Position numbers and translations under genes: made by a program | Part shown: piece after piece, positions 1-9,546 of the stretch | Numbering within the stretch: the stretch's first letter is position 1 | Layout: the number at the start of each line of letters is the position of its first letter | Notes under the pieces: generated by a model | Seen by the model: the letters and a program-made list of their open reading frames with translations, nothing else | What the model was told of the DNA's origin: nothing | Database searches by the model: none | NCBI GenBank assembly: GCA_021155205.1 | Contig: JAJNPS010000010.1 | Span: 62,001-126,000, forward strand | Length of the DNA: 64,000 nucleotides | Origin: Rhodobacterales bacterium | GTDB taxonomy: Bacteria > Pseudomonadota > Alphaproteobacteria > Rhodobacterales > Rhodobacteraceae | Direction: 5' to 3'

Positions 1-729
1 CAGGGTCACGCTCAGATCCCCCGCCAATGCCCCGTCGCGCCGTTCCAGGACCAGCCTGCCATCGCCCAGCTCCCACTGCCTGCCGGCGGCGGCATCCGTG
101 ACCGACAGGCTCAGACCCTGCACGTCGACACGGTCCAGCGCCGCCAGCGCGGGTGAGCGGAAAACCTCATCGCCGGCATCCAGAAGGTCGGAAAAGCTGC
201 GGTTGTCGGCCAGCGACGCCCCGGCACTGCCAGCCGCCAGGTCAAAGGCGCCCTCGGCATCGCGGCGCAGCGTCAGTTGCGCGCCGGACAGCGACAGGCT
301 TGTGACCTGCAGACGTCCGCCGACCAGGGCCGCCGGATCGACGGTGATGCGGGCCTCGGGCAGGCTGACAAGCATCTGTCCGTCGGGTCGGCGCAGGCGG
401 ACATCCAACAGCTGAAAGCTGGGCACCCGGTCCTTCGCGACGACGACCTCGACGCCGCCGAGCGACACCGCCATCGCCGATCGCGGGTCGCCGCCCGCCG
501 CGATGCTGCTGTTCAGGCGGTCTTCGACCTCGGCCACGGCCCAGACCGGCAAACGGATCGTCTTGCCGGTCGATGCGAGGATCACAAGGACACCAAAACC
601 AAGCGACAACAGCACCAAAAGCGTCACGGTCAGCCGCGCGACGCCATGCCAGCGATGCCGCCGCCGCATGGGTGGACGCCGCCCTGACGGGAGGTTTCCG
701 ACCGTCTCGGGATCTTCGGCCCCGCTCAT
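1..729 (-). CDS. AsmA/YhdP-like inner-membrane protein (DUF3971), C-terminus beyond window
   Basis: The frame is open on the minus strand from an ATG at 729 to the window edge, 243 codons with no stop. A basic N-terminus (RRRHRWHG) precedes one hydrophobic anchor at about residues 31–52. After it come alternating beta-type segments such as SLPEARITVDPAALVGGRL, as in the N-terminal part of AsmA/YhdP bridge-like proteins. That family is thought to help phospholipid transport between the inner and outer membranes. The gene is divergent from bcp across about 100 bp. The protein is partial, so exact family membership (DUF3971 or a shorter AsmA type) is inferred. An AGGGCAGG stretch just upstream of the ATG supports this start. 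Confidence 0.75.
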   Translation of the reverse strand, partial: MSGAEDPETVGNLPSGRRPPMRRRHRWHGVARLTVTLLVLLSLGFGVLVILASTGKTIRLPVWAVAEVEDRLNSSIAAGGDPRSAMAVSLGGVEVVVAKDRVPSFQLLDVRLRRPDGQMLVSLPEARITVDPAALVGGRLQVTSLSLSGAQLTLRRDAEGAFDLAAGSAGASLADNRSFSDLLDAGDEVFRSPALAALDRVDVQGLSLSVTDAAAGRQWELGDGRLVLERRDGALAGDLSVTL

Positions 730-829
730 TCCTGCCCTGTCCTCGTGCGCCGCGCTGCGGCCCCTTTATCTTGCGGGAAAACAGACTAGAACCCCATTGC
801 GATATTTGACCCCAAGCAAGGAGCCGCCC

Positions 830-1291
830 ATGATCGCCCAAGGCAGCCAAGCCCCTGATTTCACTTTGCCCCGCGACGGCGACGGCACGATCACATTGTC
901 GTCGCTCAGGCCCGGCAAGGTGGTCCTTTACTTCTACCCCAAGGATGACACGCCCGGCTGCACGCTGGAAGCACAGGATTTCAACGCCCGCATGGCCGAT
1001 TTTGCTATGGCGGGCACAACCGTCATCGGCATTTCCAGGGACAGCGTGAAAAGTCACGACAAGTTCTGCCGGAAATACGGGCTTGGGATCATCCTGGCGT
1101 CGGACGAAAACGGCCGCGTCACCGAGGATTACGGGGTCTGGCTGGAAAAGAGCATGTATGGCAAGACCTATATGGGGATCGAACGGACCACGGTTCTGAT
1201 CGACGGGACGGGCAAGGTGGCGCGGGTCTGGAACAAGGTCAGCGTCAAGGGCCATGCGGACGAGGTGCTGGCGGCGGCAAGGGCATTGTGA
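830..1291 (+). CDS. bcp: Thioredoxin-dependent peroxiredoxin, Bcp/PrxQ family
   Basis: This is a 153-residue thiol peroxidase that reduces hydrogen peroxide and organic hydroperoxides in the cytoplasm. The signature KDDTPGCTLEA places the peroxidatic cysteine at Cys44. The nearby resolving cysteine of E. coli Bcp (five residues later) is Gln49 here; the only other cysteine near the active site is Cys80 in KFCRKYG, so the resolving step may use Cys80 or an external thiol. The conserved KSMYGKTYMGIERTT segment is present. The ATG at 830 follows a clear AAGGAG ribosome site at 818–823, so longer upstream frames are discounted. Its stop overlaps the next gene's GTG start, which implies translational coupling. 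Confidence 0.95.
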   Translation: MIAQGSQAPDFTLPRDGDGTITLSSLRPGKVVLYFYPKDDTPGCTLEAQDFNARMADFAMAGTTVIGISRDSVKSHDKFCRKYGLGIILASDENGRVTEDYGVWLEKSMYGKTYMGIERTTVLIDGTGKVARVWNKVSVKGHADEVLAAARAL

Positions 1292-2139
1292 TCCGCGGCG
1301 TGACCTTGGCAGGGATGGCGGTGGCAGTCCTGACCACCGCCGACGCCCGCGACAAGGCAAGGCTCAGCCGCATCCATGCGCAGACCTGGCTTGCGGCACG
1401 TGCGGCGGGAACGGCACTGCCCCTGGGCGATGCCGCACCGCCCCCGCAGCCCGGCCGCCCTGCCCGCCCCGAACTTCTCGACCCGCGCGACGTGCCGCGC
1501 CGCCGTCCCGGCAGCCCCGCAGGCCGCATCGCGCTCTTGCACGCGGTTGCGCATATCGAACTGAACGCGATCGACCTGCACTGGGACATCGTCGCGCGCT
1601 TTGCGCGGTCCGGCATGCCGATGGGGTTTTTCGACGACTGGGTGCGCGCCGCCGACGACGAGGCCAAGCATTTCATGCTGCTGGCCGATTGCCTTGAGGC
1701 AGCGGGCAGCCACTACGGCGCGATGGCGGCCCATGCCGGGCTATGGCGTGCCGCCGAAGACACTGCGGGCGACCTTATGGGCCGGCTGGCGGTGGTGCCG
1801 ATGGTGCTGGAGGCGCGGGGGCTGGATGTGTCGCCACAGATGATCGACATCTTTGCGGCGGCGGGCGATGCGCAGGCACTCGCCGCGCTCAACATCATCT
1901 ATGCCGACGAGGTGGCGCATGTCGCCTATGGATCGAAATGGTTCAACTGGCTCTGCGGGCGCGATTGCCTTGACCCAAAGGTGGCGTTTCACAGCCTTGT
2001 CCGGCGCTATTTCCACGGCGATCTGAAACCGCCTTTCAACGAGGCCAAACGCGCCGAGGCCGGATTGCCGCCCGATTTCTACTGGCCCCTGACCGGCCAG
2101 AAGCCGGTTTCGCACACGATCGGCACGGCGGAAACCTGA
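1288..2139 (+). CDS. DUF455 ferritin-like protein
   Basis: This 283-residue protein begins with GTG in a GTGA overlap with bcp. It has the carboxylate/histidine pattern of the DUF455 ferritin-like family: HAVAHIELNAIDL, DDEAKHFMLL and YADEVAHVAYG supply Glu and His residues expected in a di-iron four-helix bundle. The biochemical role of DUF455 is not established to my knowledge; it is often compared with the tRNA hydroxylase MiaE. Coupling with a peroxiredoxin suggests, but does not prove, a link to oxidative stress or iron. An in-frame alternative start lies at the GTG at 1300. Confidence 0.85.
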   Translation: MIRGVTLAGMAVAVLTTADARDKARLSRIHAQTWLAARAAGTALPLGDAAPPPQPGRPARPELLDPRDVPRRRPGSPAGRIALLHAVAHIELNAIDLHWDIVARFARSGMPMGFFDDWVRAADDEAKHFMLLADCLEAAGSHYGAMAAHAGLWRAAEDTAGDLMGRLAVVPMVLEARGLDVSPQMIDIFAAAGDAQALAALNIIYADEVAHVAYGSKWFNWLCGRDCLDPKVAFHSLVRRYFHGDLKPPFNEAKRAEAGLPPDFYWPLTGQKPVSHTIGTAET

Positions 2140-2212
2140 TCCGGGATCGGCGGCTTTCTGCCGATAAATTGACCCTGCCGGGGGGGGAACCGGCCTGAAA
2201 AGGTCAAAGCAG

Positions 2213-3643
2213 TTGCGACAGCCGGACCCGGTGGTTAATCAGGGACACCTTCCCGCGTCGGCGACTGACGGGACCTTGGCCACCAGAAACGGATCGGAAC
2301 AGACCCTCGTGCCGACGCATTTCTCCTATCGCATCAACGCGGCCCTGGAACGGTATCTGCCGGAACGCAGGCTGTTCCTGAAATCGGATACCGAGACCCG
2401 CTTTATCCGCCTGCGCCCCGCGACACAGGCGATTGCGATGGGCGTGGGCATCGTGGTGTTCAGCTGGACCGTGCTGGCGACCGCGATCCTGCTGCTGGAT
2501 GCAATCAGTGCGGGGACGTCGCGCGATCAGACCATGCGCCAGCAGGCGCTGTTCGAGGAACGGTTGACCGAACTCTCCGCTGACCGCGACTTGCGGGTGG
2601 AGGAAGCCGCCCGCGCGCAGGAACGGTTCAATCTGGCGCTGGAGCAGGTCTCCACCATGCAGGCGGCACTGCTGGCCTCCGAAGACCGCCGCCGCGAGTT
2701 GGAAACGGGCATTGACGTGATCCATTCCACCCTCAGCCGCACGATCAACGAACGGGATGCCGCCCGCGCGGCCCTGGCAGGATACGATACGGCTGCAACC
2801 GGCGGTTCCGGTGCATCGGATGCCGGGCGTGCCCGCGACGCGGTTGCGACCGTCGCGCTTTTGACCGACGCGCTGGACGACATCGCGCTTGAACGCGACC
2901 GGATGGCCAAGGACGTTCTGGCCGCCCGCAGCGACGCCGAAAAGATCGAGACCGCGCTGAAGGTGTCAGAACTTCGCAACGACGCTATTTTTGCCAAGCT
3001 GGAAGAAGCCGTGACCGTGTCGATGGAGCCCTTGGACAAGATGTTCCGCGCCGCAGGCCTGTCGCCGGACCGTCTTCTGGATGACGTGCGCAGCGGCTAT
3101 TCCGGTCAGGGCGGACCTCTGACCGCGATTTCCATCTCGACCGCGGGCGGCATGCTGACGCCCGAGGAAATCCGCGCCAACGCCATTCTGGACGGGTTGG
3201 ACAAGATGAGCCTATACACCCTTGCCGCCGTCAAGACGCCGTTTGCCACGCCAATAACCGCAAGCTACCGCCTGACATCGGCGTTCGGCATGCGCAGCGA
3301 TCCCAAGGGTGCCGGAAACCGGATGCACGAGGGCGCCGACATGGCCGGCAGCTATGGAACGCCGATCTATGCGACCGGCGACGGTGAGGTGCTGGAGGCG
3401 GGATGGGATTCGGGTTACGGTTGGACCGTTCTCATCCGGCACGACTTCGGCATCACGACCCGGTATGCCCATATGAGCCAGGTTCGTGTTGAAAAGGGCC
3501 AAAGAGTATCGCGCGGCGATCAGATCGGTGATATGGGAAATTCCGGGCGATCGACGGGGACGCATCTTCACTACGAAGTCCGCGTTGGCGGCAAGACGAT
3601 CAATCCGATGACCTTCATCAAGGCAGGCAAAGATGTTTTCTAA
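2213..3643 (+). CDS. M23 family peptidoglycan endopeptidase with N-terminal anchor and coiled coil
   Basis: Up to 476 residues from a TTG at 2213; a GTG at 2309 (residue 33) is equally plausible, since family members usually begin just before the ERYLPERRLFLKSD segment. One membrane helix (about residues 75–100) is followed by a long charged coiled coil (about 105–290) and a C-terminal LytM/M23 domain. The zinc motifs are HEGADMAG (H-x3-D) and HLHYEV. This resembles EnvC/NlpD/MepM-type proteins that cut peptide crosslinks or activate amidases, acting in the periplasm. The 3' end overlaps the bactofilin start by 11 bases, so cell-wall cleavage and the bactofilin scaffold are probably co-expressed. 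Confidence 0.9.
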   Translation: MRQPDPVVNQGHLPASATDGTLATRNGSEQTLVPTHFSYRINAALERYLPERRLFLKSDTETRFIRLRPATQAIAMGVGIVVFSWTVLATAILLLDAISAGTSRDQTMRQQALFEERLTELSADRDLRVEEAARAQERFNLALEQVSTMQAALLASEDRRRELETGIDVIHSTLSRTINERDAARAALAGYDTAATGGSGASDAGRARDAVATVALLTDALDDIALERDRMAKDVLAARSDAEKIETALKVSELRNDAIFAKLEEAVTVSMEPLDKMFRAAGLSPDRLLDDVRSGYSGQGGPLTAISISTAGGMLTPEEIRANAILDGLDKMSLYTLAAVKTPFATPITASYRLTSAFGMRSDPKGAGNRMHEGADMAGSYGTPIYATGDGEVLEAGWDSGYGWTVLIRHDFGITTRYAHMSQVRVEKGQRVSRGDQIGDMGNSGRSTGTHLHYEVRVGGKTINPMTFIKAGKDVF

Positions 3644-4139
3644 AAGTCGCATCAACGAGCCCGGGCAGAAACCGGCCGAGACTGACAAACCAAGAATCGA
3701 AGGAACGCCCGTGAGCAAGCCTGCAATGGATTTCACCCCGACTGCCCCCAAGGTCAAACCGTCGCCGTCGGTCCTGTCGGCGGACCTGACTGTCGTCGGA
3801 AATGTCCGCACGACCGGCGACATCCAGATCGAGGGCACGGTCGAGGGTGACATCCGCGCGCATCTTCTCACGGTCGGCGAAAGTGCGACGATCCGGGGCG
3901 AGATCGTTGCCGATGACATCGTGGTCAATGGCCGCGTCGTGGGCCGGGTGCGGGGCCTCAAGGTCCGCCTGACATCGACCGCGCGGGTCGAGGGCGACAT
4001 CATCCACAAGACCATCGCCATCGAATCCGGTGCGCATTTCGAAGGGTCCGTGCAGCGCCAGGAAGACCCGCTGGCCAATGGCCGTCCTGCGGGCGCGACA
4101 GTGCGTGCGACAGCAGAACCGGCAGCCGACGCCAGCTGA
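3633..4139 (+). CDS. Bactofilin family cytoskeletal protein
   Basis: This 168-residue protein has a central bactofilin (DUF583) beta-helix region from about residue 45 to 145. It shows the typical repeated pattern of GDIQIEGTVEGDI, GESATIRGEIVADDIVVNG and GRVRGLKVRLTSTARVEGDI. Disordered proline- and alanine-rich tails flank it, as in other bactofilins. Bactofilins polymerise without nucleotides into membrane-associated filaments and recruit cell-wall enzymes. The overlap with the M23 peptidase gene matches the common bactofilin–M23 pairing. No transmembrane segment is visible, so it should be cytoplasmic. Confidence 0.95.
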   Translation: MFSKSRINEPGQKPAETDKPRIEGTPVSKPAMDFTPTAPKVKPSPSVLSADLTVVGNVRTTGDIQIEGTVEGDIRAHLLTVGESATIRGEIVADDIVVNGRVVGRVRGLKVRLTSTARVEGDIIHKTIAIESGAHFEGSVQRQEDPLANGRPAGATVRATAEPAADAS

Positions 4140-4188
4140 AGCCAGCCGCGATGGCCACCATGACACGGACCCCAGAGATCGCCCCAGT

Positions 4189-4208
4189 CGACTTTTGTCG
4201 GGCAGGAT
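4189..4208. repeat. 20-bp dispersed repeat, copy A
   Basis: The sequence cgacttttgtcgggcaggat is the reverse complement of a 20-mer at 48975–48994 with two mismatches. It lies between the convergent ends of the bactofilin gene and prfB. Its nature is unknown. Confidence 0.5.
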
Positions 4209-5336
4209 CTAGTTGTCGTGGTTAGCCTCGGCGCGACTTTTGCCTGAGACATCCATCGCCAGCGTCGCCGCCATGAAGCGGTCGAGGTCCCCGTCCAGCA
4301 CGCCTGCCGTGTCGGATGTCTCCACCCCCGTGCGCAGATCCTTCACCATCTGGTAGGGCTGCAGGACATAGGAGCGTATCTGGTTGCCCCAGCCGGCATC
4401 GCCCTTGGCCTCATGCGCCTCAAGCGTGGCGGCGTTCCGTTTGTCGAGTTCCATCTGGTAAAGCCGCGACTTCAGCGCCTTCATCGCGATGTCTCGGTTC
4501 TGGTGCTGCGACTTTTCGGAACTTGTCACCACGATGCCAGATGGAAAGTGGGTGATCCGCACGGCCGAGTCCGTCTTGTTGACGTGCTGGCCGCCCGCAC
4601 CGGATGACCGATACGTGTCGATGCGGATGTCCTTGTCCTGTACGTCGATCTCGATGTTGTCATCGACCACAGGATAGACCCAGACCGACGAAAACGAGGT
4701 GTGCCGCCGCGCCGCGCTGTCATAGGGGCTGATGCGCACCAGGCGATGCACGCCGGATTCCGATTTCAGCCAGCCATAGGCATTGCGGCCGGAAATCTTG
4801 TAGGATGCCGATTTGATCCCGGCTTCTTCACCCGCGCTTTCGGACTGCAATTCGACCGTATAGCCCTTCTTCTCGGCCCAGCGGACATACATGCGCGCCA
4901 GCATCGACGCCCAGTCACAGGATTCCGTGCCCCCTGCCCCGGCATTGATCTCCAGAAAGGTGTCGTTGCCGTCCGCCTCGCCGTCCAGCAATGCCTCCAG
5001 TTCCTTGGCGGCAGCCAGTTCGACCAGGGATTTCAGCGCCGCCTCGGCCTCGGCCACGATCTCGGCGTCACCCTCGGCCTCACCCATCTGGATCAGTTCG
5101 ACATTGTCGCGCAGACCGCTGTCGATCAGCTTGTAGGTTGACAGCGCATCCAGCAATTGCTGGCGTTCGCGCATCAGCCCCTGCGCCTTGGCGGGGTCGT
5201 TCCACAGGTCCGGCGCCTCGATCATCGCATCGAATTCTTCCAGCCGGTGCGGGGCGGTGTCCCAATCCATCCGCTGTGCCAGAAGGGCCAGCGATTTGCG
5301 GATTGCCTCCACATGGTTCTGGGTTTCGGCGCGCAT
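4209..5336 (-). CDS. prfB: Peptide chain release factor 2
   Basis: RF2 (375 residues) releases peptides at UGA and UAA stop codons. The catalytic GGQ is in GAGGQHVNKTDSAVRITH, followed by the usual C-terminal helix. The stop-recognition region reads RISPYDSAARRHTSF, so the SPF tripeptide of E. coli RF2 is SPY here. The frame is continuous, so the programmed +1 frameshift of many RF2 genes is absent and autoregulation by that route is not expected. I place the start at the ATG at 5336, with AGGGA upstream, rather than a TTG seven codons earlier. It is the last gene of an amiC–mrcA–prfB series. Confidence 0.95.
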   Translation of the reverse strand: MRAETQNHVEAIRKSLALLAQRMDWDTAPHRLEEFDAMIEAPDLWNDPAKAQGLMRERQQLLDALSTYKLIDSGLRDNVELIQMGEAEGDAEIVAEAEAALKSLVELAAAKELEALLDGEADGNDTFLEINAGAGGTESCDWASMLARMYVRWAEKKGYTVELQSESAGEEAGIKSASYKISGRNAYGWLKSESGVHRLVRISPYDSAARRHTSFSSVWVYPVVDDNIEIDVQDKDIRIDTYRSSGAGGQHVNKTDSAVRITHFPSGIVVTSSEKSQHQNRDIAMKALKSRLYQMELDKRNAATLEAHEAKGDAGWGNQIRSYVLQPYQMVKDLRTGVETSDTAGVLDGDLDRFMAATLAMDVSGKSRAEANHDN

Positions 5337-5422
5337 CGGTCGGGTATTCCCTGGCAAGGTCGGTCAACGCCGGGGTGATAACGCGTGCGCCTGACCCCGG
5401 CAAGGGCTGCCAGGGCCGCGGT

Positions 5423-7978
5423 CTAGTAAAGACCGCCCGAGCTTACGGTGCCGAAATCCGCCTTTCCAGGCACCACCGCCCGCTCGCCCGAGGAGGTGGT
5501 GACGGTATCGGCCCCGTCCCCGCCCGCGGTTTCGCCATAGGCAAACAGCGGCAGGTTCGATCCCATGCCGAACCCGCCATCGACGATCATGCCAAGGCCA
5601 AACAGCGGATCCTCGCCCTGCCGGAAATACTCGGCCACGACATTGTCGCCGGTGGCATCGTCGGGCAGGCGCGCGCCGGTAAAGCGGTCGATCTTGGCGA
5701 AATACCCGCCGGGCGGCACGGCAAAGCTGGCGCCGCCATATTTCTTGATCGAGTCTTCCATGAAATCCTGGAAGACCGGCACGCAGAGCGTCCCGCCGAA
5801 GGCGGATTCGCCAAGGCTGCGCGGCTGGTCATAGCCGATGTAGCAGCCCGCGACGATGTTCGAGGAATAGCCGATGAACCAGACATCCTTGCTGTCGTTG
5901 GTCGTGCCGGTCTTGCCCGCGATCGGCACCGGCAGGTTGACCCCGCTGCCCGAGCCGCGCTGCACCACGCCCTCCATCATCGAGGTCAGCTGATAGGCGG
6001 TGATCGCGTCCATCACCCGTTCGCGGTTCGACGTGATGGTCAGTTCCGCGCCGGGGTTGAGGCTGGCCAACTGGCAATCCTCGCAGATCCGCTTGTCATG
6101 GCGGTAGACGGTCTTGCCATAGCGGTCCTGCACGCGGTCAACCAGCGTCGGTTCGACCCGCTCGCCGCCATTGGCAAACATCGCATAGGCCGCGACCATC
6201 TTGAACAGGGTGGTCTCCTGCGCCCCCAGCGCATTGGCAAGAAAGGGCTCCATCCGGTCGTAGACGCCGAACCGTTCGGCATAGCTCGCGACCGTTTCCA
6301 TGCCGATTTCCTGCGCCACGCGGACGGTCATCAGGTTGCGTGACTGCTCGATCCCGGTGCGCAGCGGTGCGGGACCATAGAATTTGTTCGAGGCGTTCTT
6401 GGGGGACCAGATGCCCTCGGCGGTGTCGACCTCGATCGGGGCGTCGATCACGATGGTGGCGGGGGAAAAGCCGCTGTCCAGCGCCGCCGCATAGACAAAG
6501 GGCTTGAAAGACGATCCCGGCTGGCGCTGCGCCTGCGTCACGCGGTTGAACACCGAATCCTGATAGGAAAAGCCGCCCTGCATCGCCAGCACGCGCCCCG
6601 TATTCACATCCATCGCCATGAAGGCACCCTGAACTTCGGGCACCTGACGCAATGACCAGCGGTCAAAACTGCCGTCCTCCTTTGCCATCTCGCGCACCAG
6701 GACGACCTCGCCCACGGCCACCAGATCGGCGGGCGTGGCCGCCTTCTTGCCCGGCGACCCATCGGGCTGGCGCTTGCGCGCCCAGGTGACATCCTCGGCC
6801 GGAATGACATGGCCGCCGGCAGTTTCATCGACCCCTTCGATGCCGATGCGGGCCGATGTCTCGCCCAGTTCCAGCACCACGGCGGGGAACCAGCCCTGGA
6901 TGTCGCGCGGGACTTCAACGGCAGCGAGCGCGGCGCGCCACTGCGCTTCTGACCCGAGCTGGTCAACGGGGATCGTCTTGCCAGTGCCGCGCCAGACACC
7001 CTGCGCGCGGTCATACTTTTCCAGACCTGCGCGCAAGGACGCGGCCGCCGCATCCTGCAGCAAGGGATCGACGGTGGCCCGGATGGTCAGACCGCCGCCA
7101 AAGAATTCTTCTTCGCCAAAGGTGCCGGACAACTGGCGGCGGATTTCATCGGTGAAATAGCCACGCGCCGGCAGGCTGTCGCGAAAGGCCGCAAAATCGC
7201 CGTTCTGCACGGTGCGCAGCGGCTGGTCCTTTTCGGTGGTATAGGTTGCCTCGTCGATATAGCCGTTCTGCCACATTTCGCGCAGCACATAGTTGCGCCG
7301 TTCGGTCAAGCGATCCTTGGCCGTTACCGGATCAAACTTGCCGGGCGCCTGCGGCAAGGCCGCCAGCATCGCCGCCTCGTGCGGGGCAAGGTCGCTGAGC
7401 GGTTTGTTGAAATAGGTCTGCGCCGCCGCCGCCACGCCATACGAGTTCTTGCCAAGGAAAATCTCGTTCAGGTACAGTTCGAGAATCTTGTCCTTGGACA
7501 GGCTTTGCTCCAGCCGCGTGGCCAGGATGATCTCCTTGATCTTGCGCTCCACCGACCGGCTGCCGTCCAGAAGAAAGTTCTTCATCACCTGCTGGGTGAT
7601 GGTTGAGGCCCCGCGCATCGACGCCCCGCGCGTCTGCACGGCCTCAAGAAGTGCCGCCACCATGCCGCGCGTGTCATAGCCGTTGTGGGTATAGAAATTC
7701 TTGTCCTCGGCGCTGACAAAGGCGTATTTCACAAGGTCAGGAATGTCCTCGGCGGGCACGAACAGGCGCCGCTCCTCGGCAAATTCGTCGATGATCTTGC
7801 CTTCGCCGGAATAGATCCGGCTGATTGTGGCGGGCGTATACTGCGCCAGGCTGTCATGGCTCGGCAGGTCGCGCGCATACATGTAAAAGATCGCGCCGAC
7901 CGTCAGCGCGCCAAAGAACACACCCAGCGTCAGCGTGGAAAAAACCGCCCCAAGGGCAGAGCCTATGAATCTGACCAC
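5423..7978 (-). CDS. mrcA: Penicillin-binding protein 1A (bifunctional glycosyltransferase/transpeptidase)
   Basis: This 851-residue class A PBP has an N-terminal anchor (residues 11–35). The GT51 glycosyltransferase domain carries its catalytic Glu in EDKNFYTHNG (Glu91). An inserted OB-like region (about 320–430) precedes the transpeptidase. The latter shows S-x-x-K at Ser489–Lys492 (GSSFKP), SRN at 546–548 and KTG at 689–691. It polymerises lipid II and crosslinks glycan strands in the periplasm. The C-terminal tail is glycine-rich. It lies downstream of amiC and upstream of prfB on the same strand, a conserved alphaproteobacterial order. Confidence 0.97.
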   Translation of the reverse strand: MVRFIGSALGAVFSTLTLGVFFGALTVGAIFYMYARDLPSHDSLAQYTPATISRIYSGEGKIIDEFAEERRLFVPAEDIPDLVKYAFVSAEDKNFYTHNGYDTRGMVAALLEAVQTRGASMRGASTITQQVMKNFLLDGSRSVERKIKEIILATRLEQSLSKDKILELYLNEIFLGKNSYGVAAAAQTYFNKPLSDLAPHEAAMLAALPQAPGKFDPVTAKDRLTERRNYVLREMWQNGYIDEATYTTEKDQPLRTVQNGDFAAFRDSLPARGYFTDEIRRQLSGTFGEEEFFGGGLTIRATVDPLLQDAAAASLRAGLEKYDRAQGVWRGTGKTIPVDQLGSEAQWRAALAAVEVPRDIQGWFPAVVLELGETSARIGIEGVDETAGGHVIPAEDVTWARKRQPDGSPGKKAATPADLVAVGEVVLVREMAKEDGSFDRWSLRQVPEVQGAFMAMDVNTGRVLAMQGGFSYQDSVFNRVTQAQRQPGSSFKPFVYAAALDSGFSPATIVIDAPIEVDTAEGIWSPKNASNKFYGPAPLRTGIEQSRNLMTVRVAQEIGMETVASYAERFGVYDRMEPFLANALGAQETTLFKMVAAYAMFANGGERVEPTLVDRVQDRYGKTVYRHDKRICEDCQLASLNPGAELTITSNRERVMDAITAYQLTSMMEGVVQRGSGSGVNLPVPIAGKTGTTNDSKDVWFIGYSSNIVAGCYIGYDQPRSLGESAFGGTLCVPVFQDFMEDSIKKYGGASFAVPPGGYFAKIDRFTGARLPDDATGDNVVAEYFRQGEDPLFGLGMIVDGGFGMGSNLPLFAYGETAGGDGADTVTTSSGERAVVPGKADFGTVSSGGLY

Positions 7979-8096
7979 GCGCCACCCGTTTGCGAAACCA
8001 TTTGGCCTTATACACGGGTAAGGGCGGCAAGGTCAAAAGGAAGGGTTTCGCGATGGTGTGATGGCGCGTCCGCCGACCCGTCGCTGTCCCGCGCGC

Positions 8097-9329
8097 CTAT
8101 CCGCCGTTCAGCGACCGCAATGCGCGATCCTCGTCCATCCAGGACACCAGCCCGTCGCGCAGGGCTGCCGCCATCTTTTGCCGCCAGTCCTTGTCATCCA
8201 GCCGCGCCAGATCCTGTTCCGACGACAGGAAGCCCAGTTCCACCAGGACAGACGGAATGTCAGCCGATTTCAGCACCGAGAACCCGGCAAACTGGCGCGG
8301 CTGAGGGTGCATCCTGATGCCCCCCTCCTTGATCGACACGGTCAGCGCATCGGCCAGCCGGTCGGTGCGCGGTGCCGTCGAGGTGCGCGCCATGTCCATC
8401 AGCACGGCAGCGACCTGGTCGTCCTGCGCGGTCAGATCGACGCCCGACAAAAGATCATCGCGGCGGTGGCGTTCGGCCAGGGCGGCGGCCGCCGCGCCCG
8501 ACGCCTCGTCCGACAGGGTGTACAGCGTGGTGCCCGTTGCCTCGCCCTCTGCCAGCGCGTCGGCATGCAGCGACAGGAACACATCCGCCCCGGCGGCGCG
8601 TGCGATGGAGATACGGCTTTCCAGCGGCACGAACTGGTCTTCCTCGCGGGTCAGCACCACCCGGAACCGTCCGTCACGCAGCAAGACCTCTTTCAGTTCG
8701 CGCGCAAATGTCAGGATCACGTCGGCCTCGGTGAACGTGCCGTTTTCCGCGCCGGGGTCGATGCCGCCATGGCCGGGGTCAAGCACGACCGTCAACAGCC
8801 CCTGTCCGGCGGGTTTGGGGCCCGGCAGGTCGGCGGCAACCGGCAGCGCCCAGCCGGGCGGGTCCGGCAGGGCCGCGGCTGCCGCAAACGGCGCCTGCAG
8901 GGAAGTCGCCAGCGTAATCCGGATACGGGCCGCACCATCGGCGGTCTGCATTGCGGCCCGATCCACCAGCATCGGGCCGGCCAGTTCGAGGACCAGCCGC
9001 GACCAGCCTGCCCTGACCGCCCCTGCCCGCACCCCCAGAACCATGCCATCAGGCAGCGCGATCGTCCGGATGCCGCGCCAGTCCACCTCGCGCAGGTCAA
9101 GGACCAGGCGCGGCGGCGCGTCAAGGACGCGAACCCGCCACGGCACCGGCTGCGACAGCGCGAGGTCAAGCGTCAGGCCGGCCGCATCCGCCGTGATGGT
9201 CGAGGCCGCAGGATCAAGCCGTGCGAGCGCGGACAAATCCTGCGCCGCGCTTGCGGTGGCAAGCAGGCCCGACAGCATCGCCGCCAAGACCCGCCCCCCG
9301 CAGCCCGTCACCTGCATCACCCTGCCCAT
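8097..9329 (-). CDS. amiC: N-acetylmuramoyl-L-alanine amidase with AMIN domain
   Basis: This 410-residue periplasmic amidase removes stem peptides from peptidoglycan during daughter-cell separation. A signal peptide ends near ATASAAQ. An AMIN domain (about residues 30–150) should localise it to the septum or glycan. The Amidase_3 domain holds the zinc ligands in VLDPGHGGIDPG, the Glu after FT in TFTEADVIL, and the His in LSLHADAL; the catalytic Glu is in VLVELGFLSSEQD. I chose the ATG at 9329 because residues upstream of it do not look like a signal sequence; a GTG at 9377 would add 16 residues. The M23/EnvC-like protein at 2213 could be an activator, which is an inference. Confidence 0.93.
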   Translation of the reverse strand: MGRVMQVTGCGGRVLAAMLSGLLATASAAQDLSALARLDPAASTITADAAGLTLDLALSQPVPWRVRVLDAPPRLVLDLREVDWRGIRTIALPDGMVLGVRAGAVRAGWSRLVLELAGPMLVDRAAMQTADGAARIRITLATSLQAPFAAAAALPDPPGWALPVAADLPGPKPAGQGLLTVVLDPGHGGIDPGAENGTFTEADVILTFARELKEVLLRDGRFRVVLTREEDQFVPLESRISIARAAGADVFLSLHADALAEGEATGTTLYTLSDEASGAAAAALAERHRRDDLLSGVDLTAQDDQVAAVLMDMARTSTAPRTDRLADALTVSIKEGGIRMHPQPRQFAGFSVLKSADIPSVLVELGFLSSEQDLARLDDKDWRQKMAAALRDGLVSWMDEDRALRSLNGG

Positions 9330-9546
9330 GTACCGCCCGATACCCCCGAAGGATGTAGGTTTCCGCCGCAACACCACTATCGGTAGGAATTACGGAAATG
9401 TCCAATCGCCCGCAAGGCTGATCGGAGCCGTACTGGCTCCGGCGCTGACAGGCGGCGCTGTGACCCGCCTGCAGCGCGCCGCGCTCACCCCCGGATCTGT
9501 CCACGGAGCGCGGGCTGCACGGCGCCAATCCGGGGGCGTTGAAGTC

